This document shows positions 1 to 6,149 of a stretch of DNA of 6,149 nt, piece after piece. Each line of letters starts with the position of its first letter. Position 1 is the first letter of the stretch. The notes beneath the pieces were generated by a model, which was not told where the DNA came from, ran no database searches, and was given only the letters and a program-made list of their open reading frames with translations. The stretch covers positions 1 to 6,149 of the forward strand of contig RFQS01000138.1 in NCBI GenBank assembly GCA_009924885.1, given 5' to 3'. A program made the translations under genes and the position numbers. The stretch is from Pseudomonadota bacterium (GTDB taxonomy: Bacteria > Cyanobacteriota > Vampirovibrionia > LMEP-6097).

Positions 1-36
1 GGAATTAATGGGAAAAAGCTCTGCTTAGGAAATTGA
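1..36 (+). CDS. Possible 3' tail of an upstream gene (partial)
   Basis: The first bases are open from the window edge to a TGA at 34-36 in frame 1 (about 11 codons). They are also open to a TAG at 26-28 in frame 2; frame 3 stops at once. Either could be the end of a preceding gene of the same operon, and both would leave a very short gap before the next start at 40. Eleven residues are too few to recognise a family, and the frame cannot be decided from here. Existence of the gene is an inference from the tight packing of the rest of the window. Confidence 0.3.
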   Translation, partial: GINGKKLCLGN

Positions 37-39
37 AAA

Positions 40-1149
40 ATGGAGACATTATCACAACTAGATAAAAACTTATTTGAGAACTTGTTCATTCTTGAATTAG
101 CCAACAATCACCTAGGAAGCTTAGAGAGAGGTCTTAAAATCATTAGAGATCATGCTGCAGTTGCTAACGCAAACAAGGTCAAAGCTGCAATTAAGCTGCA
201 ATTCCGTGATATTGAACACTTTATCCACCCTGACTTCAAGGGTAATTCGTCAATTAGATATATAAAAAAAACAGAAACTACCAAATTAACAAAAATGGAA
301 TTTGTGCGCCTGATTGAAGAAATCCGTAATCTGGGCTGCATTCCAATGGCAACTCCTTTTGACGAAGCTAGTGTAGATTTATGTATGGAATTTGATTTAC
401 CCATTATTAAAATAGCAAGTTCAGATATTAACGACTGGGTTTTAATTGAAAAAATAGCAACAACTAGGCGTCCTGTTATTGCTAGCACTGGTGGTGCTTC
501 GGAGCAAGATATTGACACTTTAGTCAATTATTTTGAAAAGTTTAAAATACCTCTTGCCATTAATCACTGTGTGTCTTTGTATCCTTGTGAAGATAACTTG
601 CTTGTACTTGACCAGATTGACTATCTAAAAAATAAATACCCAAACCATATTATTGGTTTCAGTACCCATGAATATCATGATTGGTTCTCAAGCATGCTGA
701 TCAGTTATAGTAAAGGAGTAAGAACATGGGAAAGACATATTGATATTGATTACCAAAATGTACCAGTCTCTCCATATTGTTCTTTACCTGAACAGTGTGA
801 CACTTGGTTCAAGGCTTTTATTAAGGCTAGAGAGATGTGCGGAGGTGTTTCTACTGCTCGTCGTCCAATTGATAAAAAAGAAGAAGAGTATTTAGATGCT
901 TTAGTGCGTGGTGCTTTCGCAAAAGGTGAAACACCTGCTGGATTAACTATTACCCGAGATAATTTTTTTGATTACTTCTATCTATCAATCCCCCTACATA
1001 AAGGACAGTTAAGCTGTAGAGAGGTTATGAATCAAGAGTTAATAGTTAAGCCTCTTAAAGCGAACGAACCACTGACATTGGAGCATATAAGTGGTAATAG
1101 CATAGTAAACCCTGACATGAAACTCTTGATTCTCAATCGAGGACTATGA
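40..1149 (+). CDS. NeuB-family ulosonate synthase (N-acetylneuraminate synthase-like), with C-terminal SAF domain
   Basis: Members of this family condense phosphoenolpyruvate with a sugar aldehyde to give a nine-carbon 2-keto acid in the cytoplasm, using a divalent metal. The 369-residue length is close to the family norm (about 340-360). A (beta/alpha)8 barrel spans about residues 15-275: ELANNH (19-24, usually EIGxNH), IKLQ (Lys52, PEP-binding lysine), ATPFD (104-108), KIASSD (Lys124), ASTGG (148-152), NHCVSLYP (175-182), and GFSTHEY with WERH, where His210 and His233 match the two metal-binding histidines of meningococcal NeuB. Residues about 288-355 form a SAF/antifreeze-like domain, ending in a LKANEPLTLEHI segment typical of it. 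The start at 40 has an AGGA at 27-30, nine bases upstream. Several motifs depart from true sialic acid synthases (TH for DH, SSD for GSGE, and no RPGxGI arginine in the SAF domain), so the acceptor sugar is probably not ManNAc. Family assignment is firm; the substrate is unknown. Confidence 0.88.
   Translation: METLSQLDKNLFENLFILELANNHLGSLERGLKIIRDHAAVANANKVKAAIKLQFRDIEHFIHPDFKGNSSIRYIKKTETTKLTKMEFVRLIEEIRNLGCIPMATPFDEASVDLCMEFDLPIIKIASSDINDWVLIEKIATTRRPVIASTGGASEQDIDTLVNYFEKFKIPLAINHCVSLYPCEDNLLVLDQIDYLKNKYPNHIIGFSTHEYHDWFSSMLISYSKGVRTWERHIDIDYQNVPVSPYCSLPEQCDTWFKAFIKAREMCGGVSTARRPIDKKEEEYLDALVRGAFAKGETPAGLTITRDNFFDYFYLSIPLHKGQLSCREVMNQELIVKPLKANEPLTLEHISGNSIVNPDMKLLILNRGL
1139..1149 (+). 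promoter_or_regulatory. ATGA stop/start overlap with internal Shine-Dalgarno (translational coupling)
   Basis: The start codon of the ThDP-enzyme gene (1146-1148) overlaps the stop of the NeuB-like gene (1147-1149) in an ATGA. A GAGGA at 1139-1143 lies inside the upstream coding sequence, only two bases before the ATG, closer than the usual 5-10. Such a layout normally means the downstream gene is translated by ribosomes terminating on the upstream one. Coupling is inferred from the arrangement. Confidence 0.7.
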
Positions 1150-3005
1150 CTGATCAAATACGATTAGCAGATTATGTAGCACAACGCTGTGCTGAATATG
1201 GTGTTAGGCATATTTTCCTAGTCACTGGTGGGGGAGCAATGCATCTAAACGATGCCTTTGCTAGGAACAAAAATCTAACGCCGATCTGTTTTCATCATGA
1301 ACAAGCAGCAGCCATGGCTGCAGAAAGCTACTTCAGAGCTAGTAACTCTATTGCAGTAGTAAATGTCACTACTGGACCAGGAGCGATTAATGCACTTAAT
1401 GGTGTTCATGGCGCTTACGTGGATTCACTCGGAATGGTAGTTATTTCGGGACAAGTCAAACGGACAACACTTTCATGGAACTATGATAGCCTCAAAGCAA
1501 GACAGTTAGGAGATCAAGAAGTCAACATTACTTCAATTGCACGTCCTATTGTAAAGTATGCAGAAACAATTCAAGATCCCCTAGCGATCGGTAAAATTAT
1601 GGATTTTGCTTTCTTTTTAGCAACATTTGGCAGACCTGGTCCTGTATGGATTGATATTCCAAATGATGTACAGAGCATGAAAATAGACACTTCTCTGCTG
1701 GAGAGATGGGATGGTGATATTTCTTTATTAATCAACAATCCTAATATTAATGAAAATACAAAACAAGAATTACAAAAATTAAAGTCAGATTCCTTTGATC
1801 AAGAAATAGTAGAAATATTAAACAAAATAAAACAAGCGAAACGACCTGTTATCTTTGCTGGCAATGGCATAAGGTTATCTGGACAACATGATACGTTTCT
1901 TAAATTAATTTCTAAACTTGGTATACCTGTAGTAACTGGTTGGAACGCCCACGACATATTAGCTTTCAACAATCCTTGTTATGCTGGTAAACCCAGTACC
2001 GTAGGTGACCGAGCTGGAAATTTCACTGTTCAAAATTCAGATCTTCTATTAATTCTGGGGTCTCGCCTTAATATTAGACAGATTAGTTACAATTGGGAAA
2101 ATTTTGCAAGCAAAGCATACAAGATCATGATCGATGTAGACCTTGCAGAACTTAACAAACCAACTTTAACAATTGATACGAAGATACAAGCTGATTTAAA
2201 AGAATTCATGCCTTGTTTTTTGGCAAATGTAGCTGATTGGGAAATTCAAGAAGAACATTCAAACTACCTCCAATGGTGCAAAGAAAGAGTTCAAAAATAT
2301 CCAACGGTTATCCCTGAATACCAAAATAGTCCACAAGGACTAATTAATCCTTATTTTTTCATATCAGAATTATTAAATAGTCTTCAACCAGAAGATGTTG
2401 TGGTTACGGGGAATGCATCCGCTGCAATTATTAGTTTTCAAACCGTTAAAATCAAAGATGGTCAAAGACTTTATTCAAATTCTGGCAGTGCTAGTATGGG
2501 CTATGACTTGCCAGCCGCTATTGGGGCTTCAATAGCTTTAAATAGGCAGAAGATAGTTTGCCTCACCGGTGATGGCAGTATCATGATGAATATTCAAGAA
2601 TTGCAGACCATTGTGGGCTATAAGTTGCCCGTAAAGATTTTCGTGTTGAATAATTTTGGTTATCTAAGCATTAAACAAACCCAACGTAATTATTTCCCCG
2701 ATAATGTCTTTGGAACATGCCCCAACGACGGTGTCAGTATGCCAGATTTTATCGCACTCGGAACTGCCTTCAAATTGACATGCTATAAAGTGACTTCAAT
2801 TGAAGACTGGAAAACAGAGGAAGCACAACAACTCCTAAATTCTGATCAACCTGTACTTTTTGAAGTAATGTGTGATCCATCTCAAGAGTTTGCACCTAAA
2901 CTCATGTCTAAAAGATTAGCAGACGGTTCTATGCTAGCACCCTCTTTAGAAAATATGAGTCCATTTTTACCAGAAGAAGAAATGGCTCAAAACATCATAA
3001 GTTAA
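1146..3005 (+). CDS. Thiamine diphosphate-dependent enzyme, acetolactate synthase-like (probable 2-keto acid carboligase/decarboxylase)
   Basis: ThDP enzymes of this superfamily decarboxylate a 2-keto acid, often pyruvate, and transfer the resulting acyl or acetaldehyde unit. The classic three domains are visible: an N-terminal PYR domain (about 1-175) with the activating glutamate in HHEQAAAMAAE (Glu52), TTGPGA (76-81), SGQV (101-104) and a GRPGPVWIDIP end (162-172); a central Rossmann-like domain (about 230-365, AGNGIRLSG); and a C-terminal PP domain with the ThDP/Mg motif from GDGS (475-478) to NN (502-503). At 619 residues it is longer than common acetolactate synthases (about 550-590). 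An Asn/Lys-rich linker at about 195-230 and a longer C-terminus account for the excess. The stretch RQLGDQEVNITSIARP (119-134) replaces the usual acetolactate synthase substrate loop and suggests another substrate. Placed in a sugar locus, a YerE-like role (adding two carbons from pyruvate to a keto-sugar) is plausible but unproven; housekeeping valine synthesis is unlikely because no small regulatory subunit or ilv gene is nearby. Confidence 0.85.
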   Translation: MTDQIRLADYVAQRCAEYGVRHIFLVTGGGAMHLNDAFARNKNLTPICFHHEQAAAMAAESYFRASNSIAVVNVTTGPGAINALNGVHGAYVDSLGMVVISGQVKRTTLSWNYDSLKARQLGDQEVNITSIARPIVKYAETIQDPLAIGKIMDFAFFLATFGRPGPVWIDIPNDVQSMKIDTSLLERWDGDISLLINNPNINENTKQELQKLKSDSFDQEIVEILNKIKQAKRPVIFAGNGIRLSGQHDTFLKLISKLGIPVVTGWNAHDILAFNNPCYAGKPSTVGDRAGNFTVQNSDLLLILGSRLNIRQISYNWENFASKAYKIMIDVDLAELNKPTLTIDTKIQADLKEFMPCFLANVADWEIQEEHSNYLQWCKERVQKYPTVIPEYQNSPQGLINPYFFISELLNSLQPEDVVVTGNASAAIISFQTVKIKDGQRLYSNSGSASMGYDLPAAIGASIALNRQKIVCLTGDGSIMMNIQELQTIVGYKLPVKIFVLNNFGYLSIKQTQRNYFPDNVFGTCPNDGVSMPDFIALGTAFKLTCYKVTSIEDWKTEEAQQLLNSDQPVLFEVMCDPSQEFAPKLMSKRLADGSMLAPSLENMSPFLPEEEMAQNIIS

Positions 3006-3038
3006 TACTTTATGGTCTAAAATAAAGGATAAAGTCAT

Positions 3039-4196
3039 ATGCAACTAACTAGAAAATGCCCTCTCTGTTCAAGCCCTACTGGTTCAATATTACATACACA
3101 GCCGTTTATAATAGAAGACGACAACCCCCTAGATCCACACATTAGTGTCGTTGCCTGTGATCACTGCCATTTTATTTTCTCAGATTCGCGATCAATTCAG
3201 AAAGATTACAATGACTACTATGCAAGAATATCAAGTTATGATAACGAAGATGTAGGTTTTGGTAACGCCTTGCACACTTGGGATAAAGATAGATTGCAAG
3301 AAATAGTGAATTATTTCTTTACAGATAAAGATCTTAATCTGAATATTTTAGACATCGGTTCATCTGCTGGTGGTCTATTACAGCTCCTTGAAGAAAAAGG
3401 ATTTAAAAATTTATTTGGACTGGATCCATCAAATCGCTGCATAGACAAAATCACATCTAAAGCCTCGTCTATCAAAGCTTTTCAAGGTAATCTCTCTGAT
3501 GACTTAGGGTTAATTTTTGGAGAAAAAAAATTCGACCTAATAATTCTTTCGCATGTACTAGAACATGTTTTTGATGTAAATTCAGCTTTGAAGAACCTAA
3601 TGAAAATCTTAAATGAAAATGGTTTAATTTACGTCGAAGTTCCAGACTCATCACGATATAAAGATTTCATGCACGCACCATTTCATTATCTCAGCCTTGT
3701 ACATATTAATCATTTTACAGACTTATCTCTAAAAACCCTATTAGGACTACATGGTTTAAAAGTTTTGCAATGTAATAAAAAAACTTTTTATATCTCTGAG
3801 ACCGAACAATATCCAGCTATTTATGGTGTTTTTGGGCTAGATCAAGAATTCCAAGATTTCTCAGCATATATAGAATTAAGCTCACAGTCTGAAAATCATG
3901 AGGTACTCAATCAATTAATCAATAATAATGTCCCCGTTGCTATCTGGGGTGCAGGTATGCAAACAATGCGCCTCTTGGGTGATGATAAATTTAAAGAGCT
4001 AAATATCCGATATCTTGTGGATTCAGATAAAACTAAACAAGGAAGGAAAATGGGACATTTATTTGTCCAATCCCCAGAGAATCTAAAAGATTTTCAAGGG
4101 ACTATCCTGATATCTTCCCCATCCTACCATCAACAAATCACACAGCAAATAAGGAATGCTAAATACACAAATGATGTAATACTACTCAATGTATAA
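3039..4196 (+). CDS. Class I SAM-dependent methyltransferase with N-terminal zinc module and C-terminal Rossmann module (sugar C-methyltransferase-like)
   Basis: Three parts are visible in 385 residues. First, an N-terminal zinc-type module with CPLC (7-10) and CDHC (40-43). Second, a SAM-binding Rossmann fold with motif I at ILDIGSSAGG (103-112), the acidic ribose-binding residue in GLDPS (Asp129), FDLIILSHVLEH (165-176) and a GLIYVEVPD strand (195-203). Third, a C-terminal domain with its own nucleotide-fold signature, AIWGAGMQT (301-309) and VDSD (327-330). This order matches the deoxysugar C-methyltransferases TylC3/TcaB9 (zinc module, methyltransferase, C-methyltransferase C-terminal domain). 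The place where those enzymes have YHEH reads VHINHF here (221-226), so catalytic equivalence is uncertain and an O-methyltransferase, or action on another glycan intermediate, remains possible. An AAAGGA at 3024-3029, nine bases ahead, supports the start. The 33-base gap to the ThDP-enzyme gene suggests one transcript. A cytoplasmic enzyme with no membrane segment. Confidence 0.85.
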   Translation: MQLTRKCPLCSSPTGSILHTQPFIIEDDNPLDPHISVVACDHCHFIFSDSRSIQKDYNDYYARISSYDNEDVGFGNALHTWDKDRLQEIVNYFFTDKDLNLNILDIGSSAGGLLQLLEEKGFKNLFGLDPSNRCIDKITSKASSIKAFQGNLSDDLGLIFGEKKFDLIILSHVLEHVFDVNSALKNLMKILNENGLIYVEVPDSSRYKDFMHAPFHYLSLVHINHFTDLSLKTLLGLHGLKVLQCNKKTFYISETEQYPAIYGVFGLDQEFQDFSAYIELSSQSENHEVLNQLINNNVPVAIWGAGMQTMRLLGDDKFKELNIRYLVDSDKTKQGRKMGHLFVQSPENLKDFQGTILISSPSYHQQITQQIRNAKYTNDVILLNV

Positions 4197-4276
4197 ATCT
4201 GCTTTATTATTCACCATCAAACAATTCAACTATTGGGATGATATTGTTAATTTATTTTAAAATGGAATATTAAAAT

Positions 4277-5386
4277 ATGGATGAATCGCAGCTTTTTAAA
4301 CTTAAAGACTTAAAAGATTTTTTCACAACATTAACGAAACTCTCTAATAAAACAGTTTTAATAACTGGTGGAACAGGATACGTAGGTAAGTGCCTATTGG
4401 ACTGCCTATTAAACGCTAATCGAATCCTAAATTTAAATCTTAAATTAATTTTACTAACTCGAGATTCACTAAATTTTCAAAATGAATTTCATTTAGCAAA
4501 AAATGCTTCAGAGATTGACTTCCATTATGTTGATTTTTCAGAAAATAATAATCTTAAGAAAATCTCAAGCATAGATTACGCAATCCATGCTGCAACCTCC
4601 TCAATAAAAGAAAAAGATATTAATATATTCGAAAGCAATCCCTCGCTTTATTTTGGCAGCATAGTTAATGGTACTAAACAAATATTAGAAATTTTAAAAC
4701 TCAAACCAGATATAAAGTGCTTATATATTAGCTCTGGAGCAGTTTATCGTGGGATAAATCAGAAAACCATTTTCTCAGAGGATGACTGGAGTGCTGATTT
4801 ATTTATTCCGATGGATACCGATGTTTACACATTAGGTAAAAGATTATCAGAGAAATATTTTTTTGATAATTTAAAAAATGCAGAATTCGAAAACTTCTGC
4901 ATTGCACGATGTTTTACTTTTATCGGACCATATTTACCACTTGGTATTCGCTTAGCAGGTTCTACTTTTTTTACTAATATCTCCAGAAAAGAGCCATTAA
5001 TAATTAACGGTGATGGCTCAGACATTCGTAGCTTTATGCACAGTTACGACCTAGCTATCTGGCTAATTAAAGTCTTAATAGAAGGCAGACCTGGAGAGGC
5101 TTACAATGTAGGTTCAGATGAGGCTATTAGTATTAAAGATTTTGCAGAAAAGATTTCTTCTATAGTTAACGAGAAATTCCAGAACTTACCTAAAGGAGTA
5201 GAATATAGCAGTCGATACCCAGTAATAATCAAGAATGAGGTTACTAGTCTCACGGCAAATAAAGTTTACCTCCCAGATACATCCAAAGCTAAAAAAGAAT
5301 TGTCTTTAGATTTGAAATTCAATCTCGATGAAGCTATATCAAACACTCTTCGTTATTACGGATTACAGCCAAATGGTCTAGATTGA
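4277..5386 (+). CDS. NAD-dependent epimerase/dehydratase, extended SDR family (NDP-sugar modifying)
   Basis: Extended short-chain dehydrogenases of this type bind NAD(P) and carry out 4,6-dehydration, epimerisation, decarboxylation or keto-reduction of nucleotide sugars. An N-terminal extension of about 25 residues precedes the Rossmann motif TGGTGYVGK (30-38, GxxGxxG). AIHAAT (102-107) is the usual HxAA strand. The catalytic set is Ser152/Ser153 in ISSGAVYRG and YTLGK (Tyr184, Lys188). The substrate-side half holds ARCFTFIGPYLPLG (210-223), GDGSDIRSFMHSYDLA (245-260), where a conserved arginine (Arg251) contacts the nucleotide, and EAYNVGS (274-280). Length 369 is slightly long for the family (about 310-350). 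The ribosome site is weak (GGA at 4264-4266, ten bases upstream), but no other ATG in frame fits. The 80-base AT-rich gap before it has no clear promoter or terminator, so co-transcription is likely. Which reaction it catalyses cannot be read from the motifs. Confidence 0.87.
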   Translation: MDESQLFKLKDLKDFFTTLTKLSNKTVLITGGTGYVGKCLLDCLLNANRILNLNLKLILLTRDSLNFQNEFHLAKNASEIDFHYVDFSENNNLKKISSIDYAIHAATSSIKEKDINIFESNPSLYFGSIVNGTKQILEILKLKPDIKCLYISSGAVYRGINQKTIFSEDDWSADLFIPMDTDVYTLGKRLSEKYFFDNLKNAEFENFCIARCFTFIGPYLPLGIRLAGSTFFTNISRKEPLIINGDGSDIRSFMHSYDLAIWLIKVLIEGRPGEAYNVGSDEAISIKDFAEKISSIVNEKFQNLPKGVEYSSRYPVIIKNEVTSLTANKVYLPDTSKAKKELSLDLKFNLDEAISNTLRYYGLQPNGLD

Positions 5387-5439
5387 TTATCCTTTTAATC
5401 GATTCACTTTCAGCCTAATCGTGGCAAACAATGGACAGT

Positions 5440-5443
5440 AGGG
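5440..5443 (+). promoter_or_regulatory. Ribosome binding site of the TPR-like gene
   Basis: AGGG lies seven bases before the ATG at 5451. A TAG at 5439-5441 is in frame with that ATG and closes the reading frame upstream, so 5451 is the first possible start and this site fits it. Confidence 0.5.
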
Positions 5444-5450
5444 CAAAGAA

Positions 5451-6149
5451 ATGAATAAAACAGAACTAGACACGCAAGATACTGTAAGTCAATGTTTAAC
5501 CCTAGCGGAAAATCTCATAGATGATAATGAATTAAATCTTGCCTTAGTCATTCTCAGGAACTTAGAAGAGATTTCACTTCATTCGATTGAATCTAATCAC
5601 CATAATAGTTTAGTATTAACTATTTTGGGAAAATATAAAAGAATTAATGAATTAGAAAAAACAGCCCCCCTCTCAAAAGAGCTTGCCTTTTTATATCTAG
5701 GATTTGAAAAATATTATGAAGCAATTCGCATCTTTGAAAACTTACTTAAAACTTCTGACGATGATCTCTTGCTAGTCTATGGTCAGCTCAAATGCCTCAT
5801 AAAACTAGAATTAGACATATCCTGTCTCAAAAATTATTTCAATGATTTCCTTGTAAAAACAGGCTTACCACCAAATCAATTAGAATGGGCTTGCAAAGCA
5901 ATAGGAACTTTCCACCTAAAATCAACCAAGGATGACAGCCTTGGCATTAAGTTCTATGAAAAGGCTTTCGAACTAAACCCCAGTTGTCCTGAATTAAATC
6001 TATTCTTTCTAAGAGTACATTGTAAGAGCATTAATCCAGATATTGAAAAATATATAGCACCTGCAATCAAAAATACCCACCTTGGCTCACTGCCATATTT
6101 TCTTGCAATTTGTGCAGCAAGAAATTTAGGTAATAAAAAACTGTATCAA
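5451..6149 (+). CDS. TPR-like helical-repeat protein, N-terminal part (truncated by window edge)
   Basis: The frame is open from the ATG at 5451 through the last base, giving 233 residues and no stop, so the C-terminus lies outside the window. The protein is predicted to be all alpha-helical and soluble, with no signal peptide or membrane segment in this part. TPR-like helical pairs can be recognised at about 12-43 (ALVILRNLEE), 77-103 (LYLGFEKYYEAIRIFENLLK, close to the TPR consensus) and 144-178 (GIKFYEKAFELNPS, the classic end of a TPR helix B). The intervening repeats are degenerate. In sugar loci such N-terminal TPR arrays often precede a glycosyltransferase (for example a GT41/O-GlcNAc transferase-like or other GT domain), a sulfotransferase or a methyltransferase domain, but no catalytic domain is reached here. 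A free-standing TPR adaptor is equally possible. It follows the SDR gene by 64 bases on the same strand and is probably part of the same operon. Confidence 0.75.
   Translation, partial: MNKTELDTQDTVSQCLTLAENLIDDNELNLALVILRNLEEISLHSIESNHHNSLVLTILGKYKRINELEKTAPLSKELAFLYLGFEKYYEAIRIFENLLKTSDDDLLLVYGQLKCLIKLELDISCLKNYFNDFLVKTGLPPNQLEWACKAIGTFHLKSTKDDSLGIKFYEKAFELNPSCPELNLFFLRVHCKSINPDIEKYIAPAIKNTHLGSLPYFLAICAARNLGNKKLYQ

Noticed and set aside
150..527. Minus-strand open frame of 125 codons inside the NeuB-like gene
   Set aside because: It lies entirely opposite a gene with clear family motifs and shows no recognisable domain; it is a shadow of that gene's codon pattern.
1146..3005. Housekeeping acetolactate synthase large subunit (IlvB) for branched-chain amino acids
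   Set aside because: The substrate loop differs, no small subunit or ilv gene is adjacent, and the gene is coupled to a NeuB-like sugar enzyme.
3472..3654. Minus-strand open frame of 60 codons inside the methyltransferase gene
   Set aside because: Opposite the SAM-domain coding region, short, and without domain features.
4220..4248. Inverted repeat AACAAT...ATTGTT in the gap before the SDR gene, considered as a terminator or operator
   Set aside because: Only a 6-base AT-rich stem with a 17-base loop; too weak for a terminator and expected by chance at this composition.
4233..4261. Possible promoter TTGGGA, 17-base spacer, TTTAAA ahead of the SDR gene
   Set aside because: Only four of six matches in each box, and the implied transcript start would fall at or after the ribosome-binding site of the gene.
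4825..5025. Minus-strand open frame of 66 codons inside the SDR gene
   Set aside because: Opposite the conserved catalytic and substrate-binding region of the SDR; no independent support.
5397..5404. Palindrome AATCGATT, with TAATCG repeated at 5416-5421, in the gap before the TPR-like gene
   Set aside because: Short, AT-rich and without further symmetry; not enough to call an operator.

Overview
This is an AT-rich window (roughly one third G+C by eye) with five same-strand genes packed end to end. No RNA gene, CRISPR array, insertion sequence or convincing terminator is visible. It reads as the interior of a surface-sugar biosynthesis locus (O-antigen, capsule, S-layer or flagellin glycan) in a low-GC bacterium. 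Shine-Dalgarno sites and AUG starts are ordinary. Gene content fits an aquatic Gram-negative or cyanobacterial genome, but nothing in the sequence fixes the taxon.

Layout, left to right: (1) a possible 3' tail of an upstream gene at the left edge; (2) a NeuB-type ulosonate (sialic-acid-like) synthase with a TIM-barrel and a C-terminal SAF/antifreeze-like domain; (3) a ThDP-dependent enzyme of the acetolactate synthase family, overlapping gene 2 by 4 bases (ATGA); (4) after 33 bases, a class I SAM methyltransferase with an N-terminal four-cysteine zinc module and a C-terminal Rossmann module, the layout of deoxysugar C-methyltransferases; (5) after 80 bases, an extended short-chain dehydrogenase of the NDP-sugar epimerase/dehydratase type; (6) after 64 bases, the N-terminal 233 residues of a TPR-like helical-repeat protein that runs off the right edge.

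How they may work together (inference): the dehydratase/epimerase could make or reduce an NDP-keto-sugar, the ThDP enzyme could add a two-carbon unit from pyruvate (as YerE does for yersiniose), the methyltransferase could add a branch methyl, and the NeuB-like enzyme could condense PEP with a sugar aldehyde. The NeuB-like protein keeps the catalytic scaffold residues but departs from sialic acid synthases in several substrate-side motifs, including the apparent loss of the SAF-domain arginine that recognises the N-acetyl sugar. The most interesting reading is therefore a locus for an unusual branched or higher-carbon sugar rather than standard sialic, legionaminic or pseudaminic acid. No CMP-sugar synthetase, hydrolysing epimerase or recognisable glycosyltransferase lies in the window, so the product cannot be named.
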